Origin: Trichomonas vaginalis G3
Taxonomy: Eukaryota; Parabasalia; Trichomonadida; Trichomonadidae
NCBI RefSeq assembly: GCF_026262505.1
Contig: NC_067203.1
Span: forward strand, 20,689,411-20,753,410
Direction: 5' to 3'
Length of the DNA stretch: 64,000 nucleotides
Positions within the stretch are counted from its first letter, which is position 1, and the number at the start of each line of letters is the position of its first letter. Under the pieces are notes generated by a model. The model saw only the letters and a program-made list of their open reading frames with translations, did not search any database and was not told where the DNA came from. Of the stretch, positions 48,348 through 57,331 are shown piece by piece. Position numbers and translations under genes: made by a program.

Positions 48348-49008
48348 ATGACAGTCGAAGCAAAAACGTTCACGAACAAATCTAATGGCGAAACATTCAC
48401 AAAAGGCACTTACAACGGTATTGAAGTCTTACGTAGAGACAAGGATGGTTATATAAATGTAACAAATATGTGTCAGCAGTTTAGGAAAGACTTTAGAAAG
48501 TTGTTGGAAAATAAGTCCTGGGAAGAGTATTATACGGCATTTTGTGAAGAATATACCAACCGCCGGAATTCCGACGGTTGCTTTTTATACAAGTTCATGC
48601 AGGAATTCCTGATGAAATCAAACAGGTTAGAGGAACGTATGTAGACCCAAGACTCGTAAACTATATTGCAATGTGGGCTTCTCCAAAATATTGTATAGCA
48701 GTTGGAAAAATTCTGGACTCCATAGACAAGAAAGTTCATGAGAAATTAGATGAAGAAGAACTCGAAGATACAGTAGAAAATGCTAAACCTTTGTTCGAAG
48801 AAGAAGTTAGAAAAATGCATGAAAAACAAATAGAACATGAACGTGAGATATGTTCTGGTTATAGAGACTCCATACGAACTAGACCAATGGGAACAAGAAG
48901 ATTTAAAGAGAGAATTTAGAGAATATGAACTCGCTAAGATAGCATTAGAAGCTGCAGAAAAGAAGTTAAAAGCTTGGGGTTGTTTTGTACAAAAATATTG
49001 TGAGTAAA
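48348..49008 (+). pseudogene. KilA-N domain gene, broken
   Basis: The first part is a KilA-N domain: NGIEVLRRDKDGYINVTNMC, QQFRKDFRKLLENKSWEEYY; later GTYVDPRLVNYIAMWASPKY, the typical KilA-N end, then a charged coiled-coil region. KilA-N binds DNA and is found in phage antirepressors and poxvirus or iridovirus regulators. Broken. Confidence 0.8.
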
Positions 49009-49019
49009 TGAACCATTTT

Positions 49020-49315
49020 GTTGCTGAATTCAATAAAAATATATTTTAGGGTAGAAGGTTAGATATAACCTGTTTTCTAACCTCTTTTCTACCCTCTTGA
49101 ATTTGTCATGAATTTCATCGTAAATGTTTTGTCAAGACTTCTTCATAAATGTTTTGTCAAACATGAACGTAAATGTTTTGTCAAGACTTCTTCATCGTAA
49201 TGAGTGTAAAGGACCCAAAAATATATTTTAGGGTAGAAGGGTAGCTCTACCCTCTTTTCTACCCTCTTTTCTACCCTCTTGAATTTTCATGAATTTTCCC
49301 GAAATAAAAAATAAA
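49020..49315. repeat. Internal subterminal-type repeats
   Basis: Two hairpin units (TTTTAGGGTAGAAGGTTAG and its complement blocks) with the 24-bp TTTTGTCAAGACTTCTTCAT type between them. The same two repeat types as in the subterminal arrays, placed between two KilA-N-type genes. Confidence 0.85.
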
Positions 49316-49362
49316 ACTAACTTTATTTTTTTATTTTTTTTATTTTGTATAAAAAAATAAAA

Positions 49363-50667
49363 ATGTCAACAATCGGCACAACAACAATTCAAACAACTAC
49401 AGCACCAAACTCTTTAGTCATGAACCCAACTTCAATGTTAGTAGAGATGAAAAGCTTCATTCCTTCTTCATATACTTTCGAAACAAAAATCCAGAAGATA
49501 AAGCAAGAACTTTTAACAAGTAATTTAGACTGTAGTGCGAAAGATGAAACAAATGAACAGTATCTTTATGAAATGCAGGATATTATTGACCATCTACCTA
49601 AACTTCCTGAAATACAACAACAAAAACTAACCATTCCCGAATTTGACGAAATAGAAGTCAGACTGACTGACTCAGTAGAAATAAAGAAGTTCATACGAAA
49701 GGTAAACTATGAATTCCTTGGATTTCATTGCAACCACAAAGTCATGGACATTGACCTTTACAAATCCGAAGAATTTAAGACCTACGACAACTTTGTTTCG
49801 TTAGTTGCAAAATGTGTTTGGGAAATAAGAGATAAAGATAGTAGGGGTAAGGTATGGAACGAACAAATAAAACCCGCTATGTTCGAGATGAAGAAAACCA
49901 TTGACGCCTTAGTCATACTAGCAGGTAAGATTTCAATGTACAATGCTAAAATGAACCCACAATGTTCAAAATGTAAAGCAGCAATGAGGAAATATAACTA
50001 CTCCGTCAAAGAGATAGAAAGAATGAGAAACGACTATGCAGATTTAAAGAAAGAAATGACAAACAATGAGTTTGAAACAGTTGGAAAGATAGACAATGAG
50101 ACCAAAGTGGTTAGAATAGGTGATTTAAACGTAAGATACTCAAAGAAATACAACAAATATTCTTTGTCAGACATTTTATCTCCATCTGGAAAGAAAGCAA
50201 AGGACTGGGTTAGAATTGCTTCTAGTCAGAAAATTTTGACAAGAAATCCTGAGCTTATGATATCGGTAAGATTCTATGGAACTACAGCATATCTCATCGA
50301 CAAAAGTCTTATACCAATAGTTTTGTTATGGTTAGACCCAGTTGTTGGATATAATTTCATAACATATGGTTCGTTCGACTCAGAACGTTGCAGTGAAGGC
50401 TTACTTTACATCGTTCAGAAACCGAAGGACTTCAATACAAAGAGATATAAGATAGGAAGAACATTTAATATAACTCAAAGATATGACAGTACAGTCAATA
50501 GAGTCAAGGTTGTGTTGGTTAACGATATGAGAGCTGCAGAAACAGAACTACTTGAAAAGTTTGAGAAAATGTATGGTGCTCCCATAAAAGGTAAAGAAAC
50601 GTTTGAAGTAGATGAGATAGATAAAGCTATAAAATTATTTGACGAAGTTGCTGAAAAATACATGTAA
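49363..50667 (+). CDS. Modular protein: constant N-region, KilA-N-like and T5orf172 (GIY-YIG) domains
   Basis: 434 residues from ATG at 49363 (MSTIGTTTIQTTTAPNSLVM). Residues 1 to about 235 are the constant region shared with 4474-5412, including CSKCKAAMRKYNYSVKEIER. About 240-330 is KilA-N-like (VRYSKKYNKYSLSDILSPSG, KKAKDWVRIASS, AYLIDKSLIPIVLLWL). About 345-420 is a T5orf172/GIY-YIG-like domain: LLYIVQKPKDFN, YKIGRTFNITQRYDST, AAETELLEKFEKMYGAPIKG. This set resembles viral Bro-type DNA-binding and nuclease proteins. It looks whole. The shared A/T-rich leader precedes it. Confidence 0.82.
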   Translation: MSTIGTTTIQTTTAPNSLVMNPTSMLVEMKSFIPSSYTFETKIQKIKQELLTSNLDCSAKDETNEQYLYEMQDIIDHLPKLPEIQQQKLTIPEFDEIEVRLTDSVEIKKFIRKVNYEFLGFHCNHKVMDIDLYKSEEFKTYDNFVSLVAKCVWEIRDKDSRGKVWNEQIKPAMFEMKKTIDALVILAGKISMYNAKMNPQCSKCKAAMRKYNYSVKEIERMRNDYADLKKEMTNNEFETVGKIDNETKVVRIGDLNVRYSKKYNKYSLSDILSPSGKKAKDWVRIASSQKILTRNPELMISVRFYGTTAYLIDKSLIPIVLLWLDPVVGYNFITYGSFDSERCSEGLLYIVQKPKDFNTKRYKIGRTFNITQRYDSTVNRVKVVLVNDMRAAETELLEKFEKMYGAPIKGKETFEVDEIDKAIKLFDEVAEKYM

Positions 50668-50689
50668 AAATAACGTTTACCATGTAAAA

Positions 50690-51005
50690 CGCTTATAAAA
50701 TAACTGGGGTAGAAAAGAGGTTAGAAAACAGGTTATATCTAACCATCTACCCTAAAATATATTTTTTGGTCATTTACGCTCATTACGAAGAAGAAGTTTC
50801 GACAAAACATATATGAAGAAGTTTCGACAAAACATATATGAAGAAGTCTTGACAAAACATATATGAAGAAGTCTTGACAAAACATTTACGATGAAATCAT
50901 GAAAATTCATGAAAATTCACGAGGGTAGAAAAGAGGTTAGAAAACAGGTTATATCTAACCTTCTACCCTAAAATATATTTTTGCTGAAAAATGACCAAAT
51001 TTCAT
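50690..51005. repeat. Internal subterminal-type repeats
   Basis: Two hairpin units in opposite sense to those at 49020-49315, with four to five 24-27-bp units (GAAGAAGTCTTGACAAAACA or GTTTCGACAAAACA types) between. Together with 49020-49315 they bracket the 434-residue gene as an inverted pair. Confidence 0.85.
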
Positions 51006-51079
51006 GAATTTCCTTAAGATAGAAAAAATAAAGTTAGTTTTTTATAAAATATTTTTTTATTTTGTATGTAAGAACATAT
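51006..51079 (+). promoter_or_regulatory. Shared leader upstream of modular gene
   Basis: AATTTCCTTAAGATAGAAAA then AATAAAGTTAG and TTTTGTATGTAAGAACATAT before ATG. It is the same leader as at 4140-4215 (inverse) and 51485-51558. Confidence 0.5.
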
Positions 51080-51469
51080 ATGACAACAACAGAGAACACA
51101 ACAACAGTTATAGTCCATGAAGCTATAAATGAAGAATATGAGTGGGTTCAGTTTAACAAACAGTTACGTCTCATTCGTTCGGTCAAAGATGACATGTACC
51201 AAATGCAAAGTATTTTGACAGCATGTGCTACACCAGATACTAAGAAACCACAAGACTGGTTTGAATTAAATAGCACTCATGAACTTTTGAGTGAGTTCGA
51301 ACATGTAGAACTTAAAAAGATGTACCAAGACAGACAAAACTTACCATCGTATCTAAAAGGTATATATGTTCATAAGTTCCTAGTTAGTTCAATAGCAATG
51401 TGGGCTTCACCTCGCTATGCTTGGTATATTTACAGACTTCTTGACGAAGTTGCTGAAAAATACATGTAA
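51080..51469 (+). CDS. Short KilA-N protein
   Basis: 129 residues. The N-terminal module TTTVIVHEAINEEYEWVQFN and KQLRLIRSVKDDMYQMQSIL is common to this subfamily. It is followed by a KilA-N-type end: DWFELNSTHELLSEFEHVEL, SYLKGIYVHKFLVSSIAMWA, SPRYAWYIYRLLDE. The last residues, DEVAEKYM, are the same as the end of the 434-residue gene. It looks whole but lacks the DUF3627 region of its neighbour, so it may be a shortened version. Confidence 0.75.
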   Translation: MTTTENTTTVIVHEAINEEYEWVQFNKQLRLIRSVKDDMYQMQSILTACATPDTKKPQDWFELNSTHELLSEFEHVELKKMYQDRQNLPSYLKGIYVHKFLVSSIAMWASPRYAWYIYRLLDEVAEKYM

Positions 51470-51558
51470 AGCGTTTATTTTTGGTCTTTTATACAAGATA
51501 GAAAAAATAAAGTTAATTTTATTTTTTTTATTTTTTTATTTTGTATGTAAAGACAGAT

Positions 51559-52365
51559 ATGTCAACAACAGAGAACACAACAACAGTTATAGTCCATGAA
51601 GCCATAAATGAAGAATACGAGTACATACAGTATAACAAACAGTTACGTCTCATTCGTTCAGTCAAAGATGACATGTACCAAATGCAAAGTATTTTGAATA
51701 CTCTTCGTTCTACAAAGCAAGCACGTCATTGGTTTGAAAACCAACAGACAAAAGAACTTTTAGAAGAATTTCCTCATATGTTTGCGAGTGGTAGAAAACC
51801 GCGGAACGAGATTCCGTACGAAAATCGTAAAAATTTGCCAAATAGTTTGAAAGGATATTATGTTCATAGACTTCTTGTAAATGCTGTTGCAATGTGGGCT
51901 TCGCCTCGTTACGCTTGTTATATTTTCAAACATCTAGATGAAATTCATAGACAAGAACGTGAAGAGCTAGAGAACAAGCTTGAAGCAAAAGACAAAAGCC
52001 TTCAGAAAAGAATACCACGTTCGGTACCAAAAGGAAAGGAAAAGAACTATAAGTATATGATTTACACTGAAGAGATGGAAAATGAAGAAGACAGAGATAT
52101 GGTTATGTTGCATTTAGTCAGAAGAAACAACAAAAGCTTTTACGACCTTGCTAAGATTTACAAATCTGACAGAAATTGGTTCTATCGCGAAAACTTACCG
52201 ATTTCAATGACACCGAATGAAGATGTTAAACAGATAGTTCAAGATACGTTACCTCAAACACACTATGATATGAAAGGTTGTACAATACTTACCTTCAAAG
52301 AAGATTTGCCATTGTTAAAGGAAAAAATAACAGAGTATTTTGACAACTTCAAACAAGTAGAGTAG
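51559..52365 (+). CDS. KilA-N plus DUF3627-like protein
   Basis: 268 residues. Order: N-terminal module (TTTVIVHEAINEEYEYIQYN), KilA-N (HWFENQQTKELLEEFPHMFA, NSLKGYYVHRLLVNAVAMWA, SPRYACYIFKHLDE), a basic linker, then a DUF3627-like C-terminus (KEKNYKYMIYTEEMENEEDR, NNKSFYDLAKIYKSDRNWFY, DMKGCTILTFKEDLPLLKEK). DUF3627 is a virus-restricted domain usually found after KilA-N/Bro. It looks whole and is probably a DNA-binding regulator. A tandem relative of the gene before it, with the same leader. Confidence 0.85.
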   Translation: MSTTENTTTVIVHEAINEEYEYIQYNKQLRLIRSVKDDMYQMQSILNTLRSTKQARHWFENQQTKELLEEFPHMFASGRKPRNEIPYENRKNLPNSLKGYYVHRLLVNAVAMWASPRYACYIFKHLDEIHRQEREELENKLEAKDKSLQKRIPRSVPKGKEKNYKYMIYTEEMENEEDRDMVMLHLVRRNNKSFYDLAKIYKSDRNWFYRENLPISMTPNEDVKQIVQDTLPQTHYDMKGCTILTFKEDLPLLKEKITEYFDNFKQVE

Positions 52366-52375
52366 ATGAACTCTT

Positions 52376-52475
52376 TATTTTTCAAGCTTGCCTTTTACAT
52401 TCTGCCTGAGGAAGTCTTTAACAAGCTCGTTAATTTCAATTAGATAAATTGCTTCGTCTAAGGGGTCAAGCTCCA
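52376..52475 (-). pseudogene. 121-residue-family gene, N-terminal fragment
   Basis: Reads MELDPLDEAIYLIEINELVK then DFLRQNVKGKLEK on the minus strand, matching the start of 6556-6921 more closely than 47530-47895. It abuts the next minisatellite, so the gene-array pairing is kept even where most of the gene is absent. Confidence 0.65.
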
Positions 52476-52487
52476 TACTGAGTCAGT

Positions 52488-53036
52488 ACAATATTGTACT
52501 TTTTCAAGACAATGTTGTATAAATTCAGTACAATATTGTACTTTTTCAAGACAATGTTGTATAAATTCAGTACAATATTGTACTTTTTCAGAACAATGTT
52601 GTATAAATTCAGAACAATGTTGTATAAATTCAGTACAATGTCTCTCAAATTTGAGTACAGCTGTACTTTTTCAGAACAAGTCTTGAACTTTTTCAGAACA
52701 ATGTTGTACTTTTTCAAGACAATGTTGTACTTTTTCAAGACAATGTTGTACTTTTTCAAGACAATGTTGTACTTTTTCAGAACAATGTTGTATAAATTCA
52801 GTACAATATTGTACTTTTTCAGAACAATGTTGTATAAATTCAGGACAATGTCTCTCAAATTTGAGTACAGCTGTACTTTTTCAGAACAAGTCTTGAACTT
52901 TTTCAGAACAATGTTGTACTTTTTCAGAACAATGTTGTACTTTTTCAAGACAATGTTGTACTTTTTCAAGACAATATTGTACTTTTTCAAGACAATATTG
53001 TACTTTTTCAAGACAATATTGTACTTTTTCAGAACA
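52488..53036. repeat. 21-bp minisatellite with higher-order structure
   Basis: About 25 units with consensus TACTTTTTCAAGACAATGTTG or TATAAATTCAGAACAATGTTG. A longer block containing TCTCAAATTTGAGTACAGCT occurs twice, near 52641 and 52852 (about 211 bp apart), showing a larger repeat period. It lies between the 121-family fragment and a Pro-rich short gene. Confidence 0.9.
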
Positions 53037-53058
53037 AAGACGGTTAAGACACAAACGA

Positions 53059-53136
53059 ATGTCCGACGTACCACCAACCGAGTCCATTCCACAGCCAGAA
53101 GAACCGACAGCCCCAGCACCACAACAGACTTACTAA
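53059..53136 (+). pseudogene. Pro-rich gene, short form
   Basis: A 25-residue frame, MSDVPPTESIPQPEEPTAPA ending QQTY, sharing its start with the 112-residue gene at 5944-6282 but much shorter. Probably a remnant of that gene. Confidence 0.5.
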
Positions 53137-53168
53137 GACTAAACTCTTTATTTTTCAAGCTTGACTTT

Positions 53169-54029
53169 TTACAATTTGAACTTTGTTCGCGTAGATGTGA
53201 ATTCTGAAAGAAGTATGAGGGTCTTGTATGACTTTGTACTTCTCCATAGTTCATGTCTGTCAAACTTACCTGCCATGGACTCTTTCATAAGTTCCATGAA
53301 ATCGTCTTCGGACAATCCAGGGAAAAGTATGATATCAGTAAGTATTCTCTTTACATCCTTACTTAAACTCTTGGCTGTCTGTACACAAATGACAACTGAA
53401 ATGTTAAAGTGTCTGAGCTTCTTAAGAATTCGACACATGTCTTGTTCTCTGTTCTTTAACAAAGGATGAGAAGCAAAGTCATCTAAGATAAGAAGACATC
53501 TATGAGGGTAAGTCTTCCAATCGTACGATTGCAATTTCTTCGAAATGTATTCTATCTCTTTCTGTTTGTTTCTGAAGTGTTTCTTCTCTAATATTCTCTG
53601 CATTTCCTCATTTGGGTCTTTAAACTTCGAATTTATATACTCATTTATAGCATTGTACTTCAAAACTCTTCTTTGGTACTTCTTTATCCAATCTAACAAC
53701 TCAGAGTCTTTTATACATACTAACTTAGACTTCTTTATAATATCTTTGAACGAATTGACGGTTTGATCGAATTGACCAGAAGTACTACAAATGACTACTA
53801 ACTCATAGAATGGGTTCTTCTCATCTAGTTCTTGTTGTTGTGCAGCCATTTTAAGATAAGTGAAAGTCTTACCCGACCCAGGTGGTGCAATTAGACCTGT
53901 TATACCATTCTGAGCAAATAAGAACTTGTCATGTATGGGTTTTATCTGAGCATTTTCCAACTTCCTCTTGTTCTTATTTAAAACATTCTCAAATTTCTTG
54001 TCAATGTCAGCAAACTTTTTTTCTAACAT
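53169..54029 (-). CDS. Packaging ATPase (FtsK/HerA type)
   Basis: 286 residues from MLEKKFADIDKKFENVLNK. Walker A is GLIAPPGSGKTFTYLKM, Walker B HRCLLILDDFASH, and a downstream sensor-like segment reads FNISVVICVQTAKSLSKD. This is the A32-like ATPase of Polintons and large DNA viruses that drives DNA into capsids. The frame is open throughout and looks whole. It is divergent from the Lys/Glu-tailed gene with 36 bp between starts. Confidence 0.9.
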   Translation of the reverse strand: MLEKKFADIDKKFENVLNKNKRKLENAQIKPIHDKFLFAQNGITGLIAPPGSGKTFTYLKMAAQQQELDEKNPFYELVVICSTSGQFDQTVNSFKDIIKKSKLVCIKDSELLDWIKKYQRRVLKYNAINEYINSKFKDPNEEMQRILEKKHFRNKQKEIEYISKKLQSYDWKTYPHRCLLILDDFASHPLLKNREQDMCRILKKLRHFNISVVICVQTAKSLSKDVKRILTDIILFPGLSEDDFMELMKESMAGKFDRHELWRSTKSYKTLILLSEFTSTRTKFKL

Positions 54030-54065
54030 ATTTTTAGAAAAATTAAAAATTTTATCTTTTAGAAA

Positions 54066-54521
54066 ATGTCTAGCGATTTCGCTATCTATATTCGAGACAA
54101 ACTTTTCGACTCTAAAACATCTGTCGACCATAAAATCTTACATAGTGTAAACAAGAAAGGTGAATTTGTTCTAAAGTTCTGTTTCTGGGAATATGACAAG
54201 AACCATAAAACATTACAAAGAGCAGTCTTAAAATTTGTCAATGACAGACTTGTTGACAGAGATGACACCGATTGGAAAGATGAAGTCCAACAAAAGTTCT
54301 TAGAATGCAAAGAAGACACATGCGCTGTTCTTGAAGATGAAATAGGAAACAGAATAGAAGAGCTATTAAAGGACAAAGAACTTTTACATAAATATGGTTC
54401 TGAGAAATTTGACATAACTCCACCAGAAAAGAAGAAGAAGAGAGAGAAGAAAGAAAAGAAAGTAGAAGAAGAGAAGAAAGAACCTGAACCAGTTCCAGAG
54501 AAAAAGAAATTTGACATGTAA
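54066..54521 (+). CDS. Lys/Glu-tailed 151-residue Maverick protein
   Basis: Whole frame. N-terminal part: MSSDFAIYIRDKLFDSKTSV, FVLKFCFWEYDKNHKTLQRA; a helical middle with ECKEDTCAVLEDEIGNRIEE; and a tail of Lys and Glu (KKKKREKKEKKVEEEKKE). No family recognised. The relic in copy 1 lies in the same place beside the ATPase, so a packaging or core role is possible. Confidence 0.7.
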   Translation: MSSDFAIYIRDKLFDSKTSVDHKILHSVNKKGEFVLKFCFWEYDKNHKTLQRAVLKFVNDRLVDRDDTDWKDEVQQKFLECKEDTCAVLEDEIGNRIEELLKDKELLHKYGSEKFDITPPEKKKKREKKEKKVEEEKKEPEPVPEKKKFDM

Positions 54522-54537
54522 AAATAAAATTTTATTT

Positions 54538-54956
54538 TTAGAACATTTCTGGGTCAATGTCAATGTTCTCTTCCTCTTTAGGGCAAACACTGGCTTAGAC
54601 TCTAAAATCTTTTTACCTAATTTACCTTGAACTTCAACTATCTTAGACTCATAATATTCATAGTCGTCTGCTTTCTTTGGTTCATAAGGTATAACAAGTT
54701 TGTATGCTTTGCCTTCTTTAAGGTTTGAGAACCTTCTGTCAAAATTTTCTTTGACTGCTAACAAACCTTCTATGTCTAAGTCTTCAAATTTCGCACCATT
54801 TTTAGTCACAATAGCAAACTTAACAGGTTCGATGTTCCAAACTTTGTCAAATGTAGACTTTTCAAAATGGTAGAAGTAAACATTCAAATAAGCGAATGGG
54901 TCTAGTTCTTCTTTGACTTCTGTCATGTACTTGTTGACTGAAATATATTTCGTCAT
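54538..54956 (-). pseudogene. Unknown Maverick gene (TKNGAKFEDLDIEGLL family), broken
   Basis: Starts MTKYISVNKYMTEVKEELDP, then FYHFEKSTFDKVWNIEPVKF and KADDYEYYESKIVEVQGKLG. The same family is at 1876-2293. It lies between the Lys/Glu-tailed gene (convergent) and an HNH gene. Function unknown. Broken. Confidence 0.65.
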
Positions 54957-54996
54957 CTTTTCTATCGGATAAAAAAATATTTTTTTTTAAAACGTT

Positions 54997-55578
54997 TTAA
55001 AATGGTATGCCATATAGCTTCTTGAATTTGTTAAGAAGTATTTTAACGCATTTTCCATCTGTATCTCTAGTGTTTACAAAAGCATAGTCTTCCTTAGTAA
55101 AACATACGTGTAATTTCTATAGTTTACGCCGGTATAAAAGTAGAAAGAGTCTTGTTCTTCGCTATAGTAGTAAAACTCAAACGTATGCTTGCCATAGTCT
55201 GTAATTTCAATTGCTTCATCTTCTAGTTCGTCGACAAATTCGAATACAATATCTCGAAATTTGCTTTTGTTCTTATTGTTTTCAGAACGAGTAACCCAAC
55301 GTAAATTTTCAAGTCTATTGTCATTTCTTATACGGTTTATATGGTCTACAAAAGGTAAATTGTTAGGGTTCGGTATAAAATGAGTTGCAATGACAACATG
55401 TTTAAGATAGTTTTTTCCACTCATCCTCATCATAGCATATCCGTCATTTCGCTCCCATTCGCTTAAAACTCTTTTTGTCTTTTTTTTTCTGACTTCAAAT
55501 GACTCACAACAGTGAATTTCATATTTCTCATCTAACAAACAAGTTTCCAACGGTCTTTCCAACAAACTCAGCGTACAT
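54997..55578 (-). pseudogene. HNH endonuclease, second copy, in the helicase slot, broken
   Basis: Near-identical to 46510-47094, including PFVDHINRIRNDNRLENLRW. It lies exactly between the minor capsid locus and the TKNGAKFEDL-family gene, where copy 1 has its SF3 helicase. Broken. Confidence 0.85.
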
Positions 55579-55608
55579 TTCAAATAAAATAAAAAAAAAA
55601 ATATTTTT

Positions 55609-56414
55609 TTATTCTTGAGCTTTTTTTGCATTTGTTCCATTTGTTGCATTTGTTGTTCTTTGAGCTATTTGTTGTTGAAGTTGTTCTTGTAGTACAATAC
55701 TTTCACCAGTTGCATCTTCCAATTCGAAACTTTCTGCCGTCATTGACAAATACATAGGACATAAAAGTTTTACAGGAACAAAGTTTGCGTCAACTAAGGT
55801 TAAGTTTATGTTTGCCAAAGTGTTTGAGTTCACTAAAGCTGAAAACTCTGCATTCGAATGAACAATAGGCAAACCAGCAGAGAAGTGTTGTTTATACGCA
55901 TGAGTATCTTTTGGTCATAGTAGTTTCTGTCGACATTCGAATAGCACTTTGAACCTAAGTTTGAAACAATATATAAAATAGGTGTACTTAAAGTCAATGG
56001 AACAGACAAACCTTGTATGACACCTTTTCCTGTTATAGGAAACTGTTGGTAGTAAAAACCAGATATAAGTTTTGTATTATAGCTCATATCGTTTATACTA
56101 AACTCAGTCGGACATCCAAACATAATGAAACCTGCTCTAGTTGCAGCACATGTTACATCCGTCCTTAAAGTATTAAATAAGTCAACAAAACCTGTTGGTG
56201 GTATATCTGAGTAAGTATCTTCAAAGAAGTATTTTTTACCATTCACAACAACAAAGTCTTCTGGTGTCAAAAGAGCAAAACAGGCTTTAGTCGTCATTGT
56301 GTTTAAAGTTAGTTTACAATATCGTCCTTGAGGACTTTGTAAGTTTGTTGTTATAGAATTATATGACTCAGGGTTTTTAGTCGTAATAGTATAAACCACT
56401 ATGTCTTCTGCCAT
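55609..56414 (-). pseudogene. Minor capsid (penton-like) locus, broken
   Basis: Starts MAEDIVVYTITTKNPESYNS. The middle has strand-rich segments (VNGKKYFFEDTYSDIPPTGF, RAGFIMFGCPTEFSINDMSY, LSTPILYIVSNLGSKC) and the end is Gln-rich. Size, pattern and neighbours fit the single jelly-roll penton protein of Polintons. The assignment is by context, without a diagnostic motif. Broken. Confidence 0.65.
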
Positions 56415-56420
56415 TTTTAC

Positions 56421-57001
56421 TTAGCAACTAAATTTTAATGAAATGTTGTGGTCGTCAAATATTTTTATGACGTCTGGGAAACTATATTTTAAGTTCAACG
56501 TTTCACCTCCTTTCATAACGTATATCTTGTCAATGACATTATATGAAACACCACAGCAAGCAATGTCGGGTTCTATTTCTTTGATGTTTATATCGTCTGC
56601 CTCTGTCAAAAGTTTCAATAGTTCTTTCAAAATTTCATGAGGTGCGATGACATATGAGTTCACTTTTACAGGGTTGTGTTCGCCAAGTTTAACATTATAC
56701 CCAAAGCTTGACAAATCTTCTCCTGAGTTTTAAGTTTGTCTTTAAGTTGTTTGTAGTCGTTTCGAATATCTGCAACAGAACTTAAGTCTCTGCTAACTTC
56801 AGGATATGTTGGTTGTTCTTTTACAGGAACTATTGTTATACCATCTTCGTCTTCGTATGGTTTCCCCACTTCAACATCTCTTTCTTTGACATTGACAACA
56901 ACACTTTGACTGTTTGTTTGAGTTGGTGAATTTAACTTCACATCTGCCACCGCCATTAAACCTTTTGAAACACTCACGCTTCTATTTTTCGGAAATGACA
57001 T
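56421..57001 (-). pseudogene. Unknown Maverick gene, broken
   Basis: Starts MSFPKNRSVSVSKGLMAVAD with a Val/Glu/Pro-rich middle (VNVKERDVEVGKPYEDEDGI) and a helical part; the distal half includes IAPHEILKELLKLLTEADDI. Lies between the minor and major capsid loci. No family recognised. Broken. Confidence 0.55.
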
Positions 57002-57019
57002 TTTACTTAGAATAAAAAG

Positions 57020-57253
57020 ATGGACGTATTTGAGTATCTCTTCGAATTGAAGCAAAACAAAGTTTACACACACAAACAATACAAGTTCATTGACAGAATA
57101 GTTCTTTATACAAACAATGGAAAATGTTATAGAATAGCAGTCTTTGCTGAACCAAAATATTTTCATAAAGCAAAGAAAGTTGGTATAACCGAGATGGTGA
57201 AAGTTCTTGAAGCAGACAAAAATATAACAAACAAAACTGACCGATATTTCTAA
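57020..57253 (+). CDS. 77-residue unknown Maverick protein
   Basis: Frame starting MDVFEYLFELKQNKVYTHKQ, with strand-like RIVLYTNNGKCYRIAVFAEP and a basic C-terminus (KKVGITEMVKVLEADKNITN). Divergent from the preceding gene with 18 bp between starts. Not recognised; no counterpart can be checked because copy 1 is cut off here. Confidence 0.5.
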   Translation: MDVFEYLFELKQNKVYTHKQYKFIDRIVLYTNNGKCYRIAVFAEPKYFHKAKKVGITEMVKVLEADKNITNKTDRYF

Positions 57254-57331
57254 AGGAAAGTTTATAATACAATTATGTCAAAACTGGCGTACTGTCAATA
57301 TTTGACGGAGAGAAGTCAGTTCAAGAACAAC

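Noticed and set aside
47865-48351. Open frames through the 22-bp minisatellite (FRTILVLFQNNTC types)
   Set aside because: Repeat artefact; the peptides only mirror the DNA unit in three frames.
52466-53263. Open frames through the minisatellite (VLKKYNIVLKKYNI and YFFKTMLYKF types)
   Set aside because: The 21-bp period keeps frames open on both strands; there is no start context and the sequence is a simple repeat.
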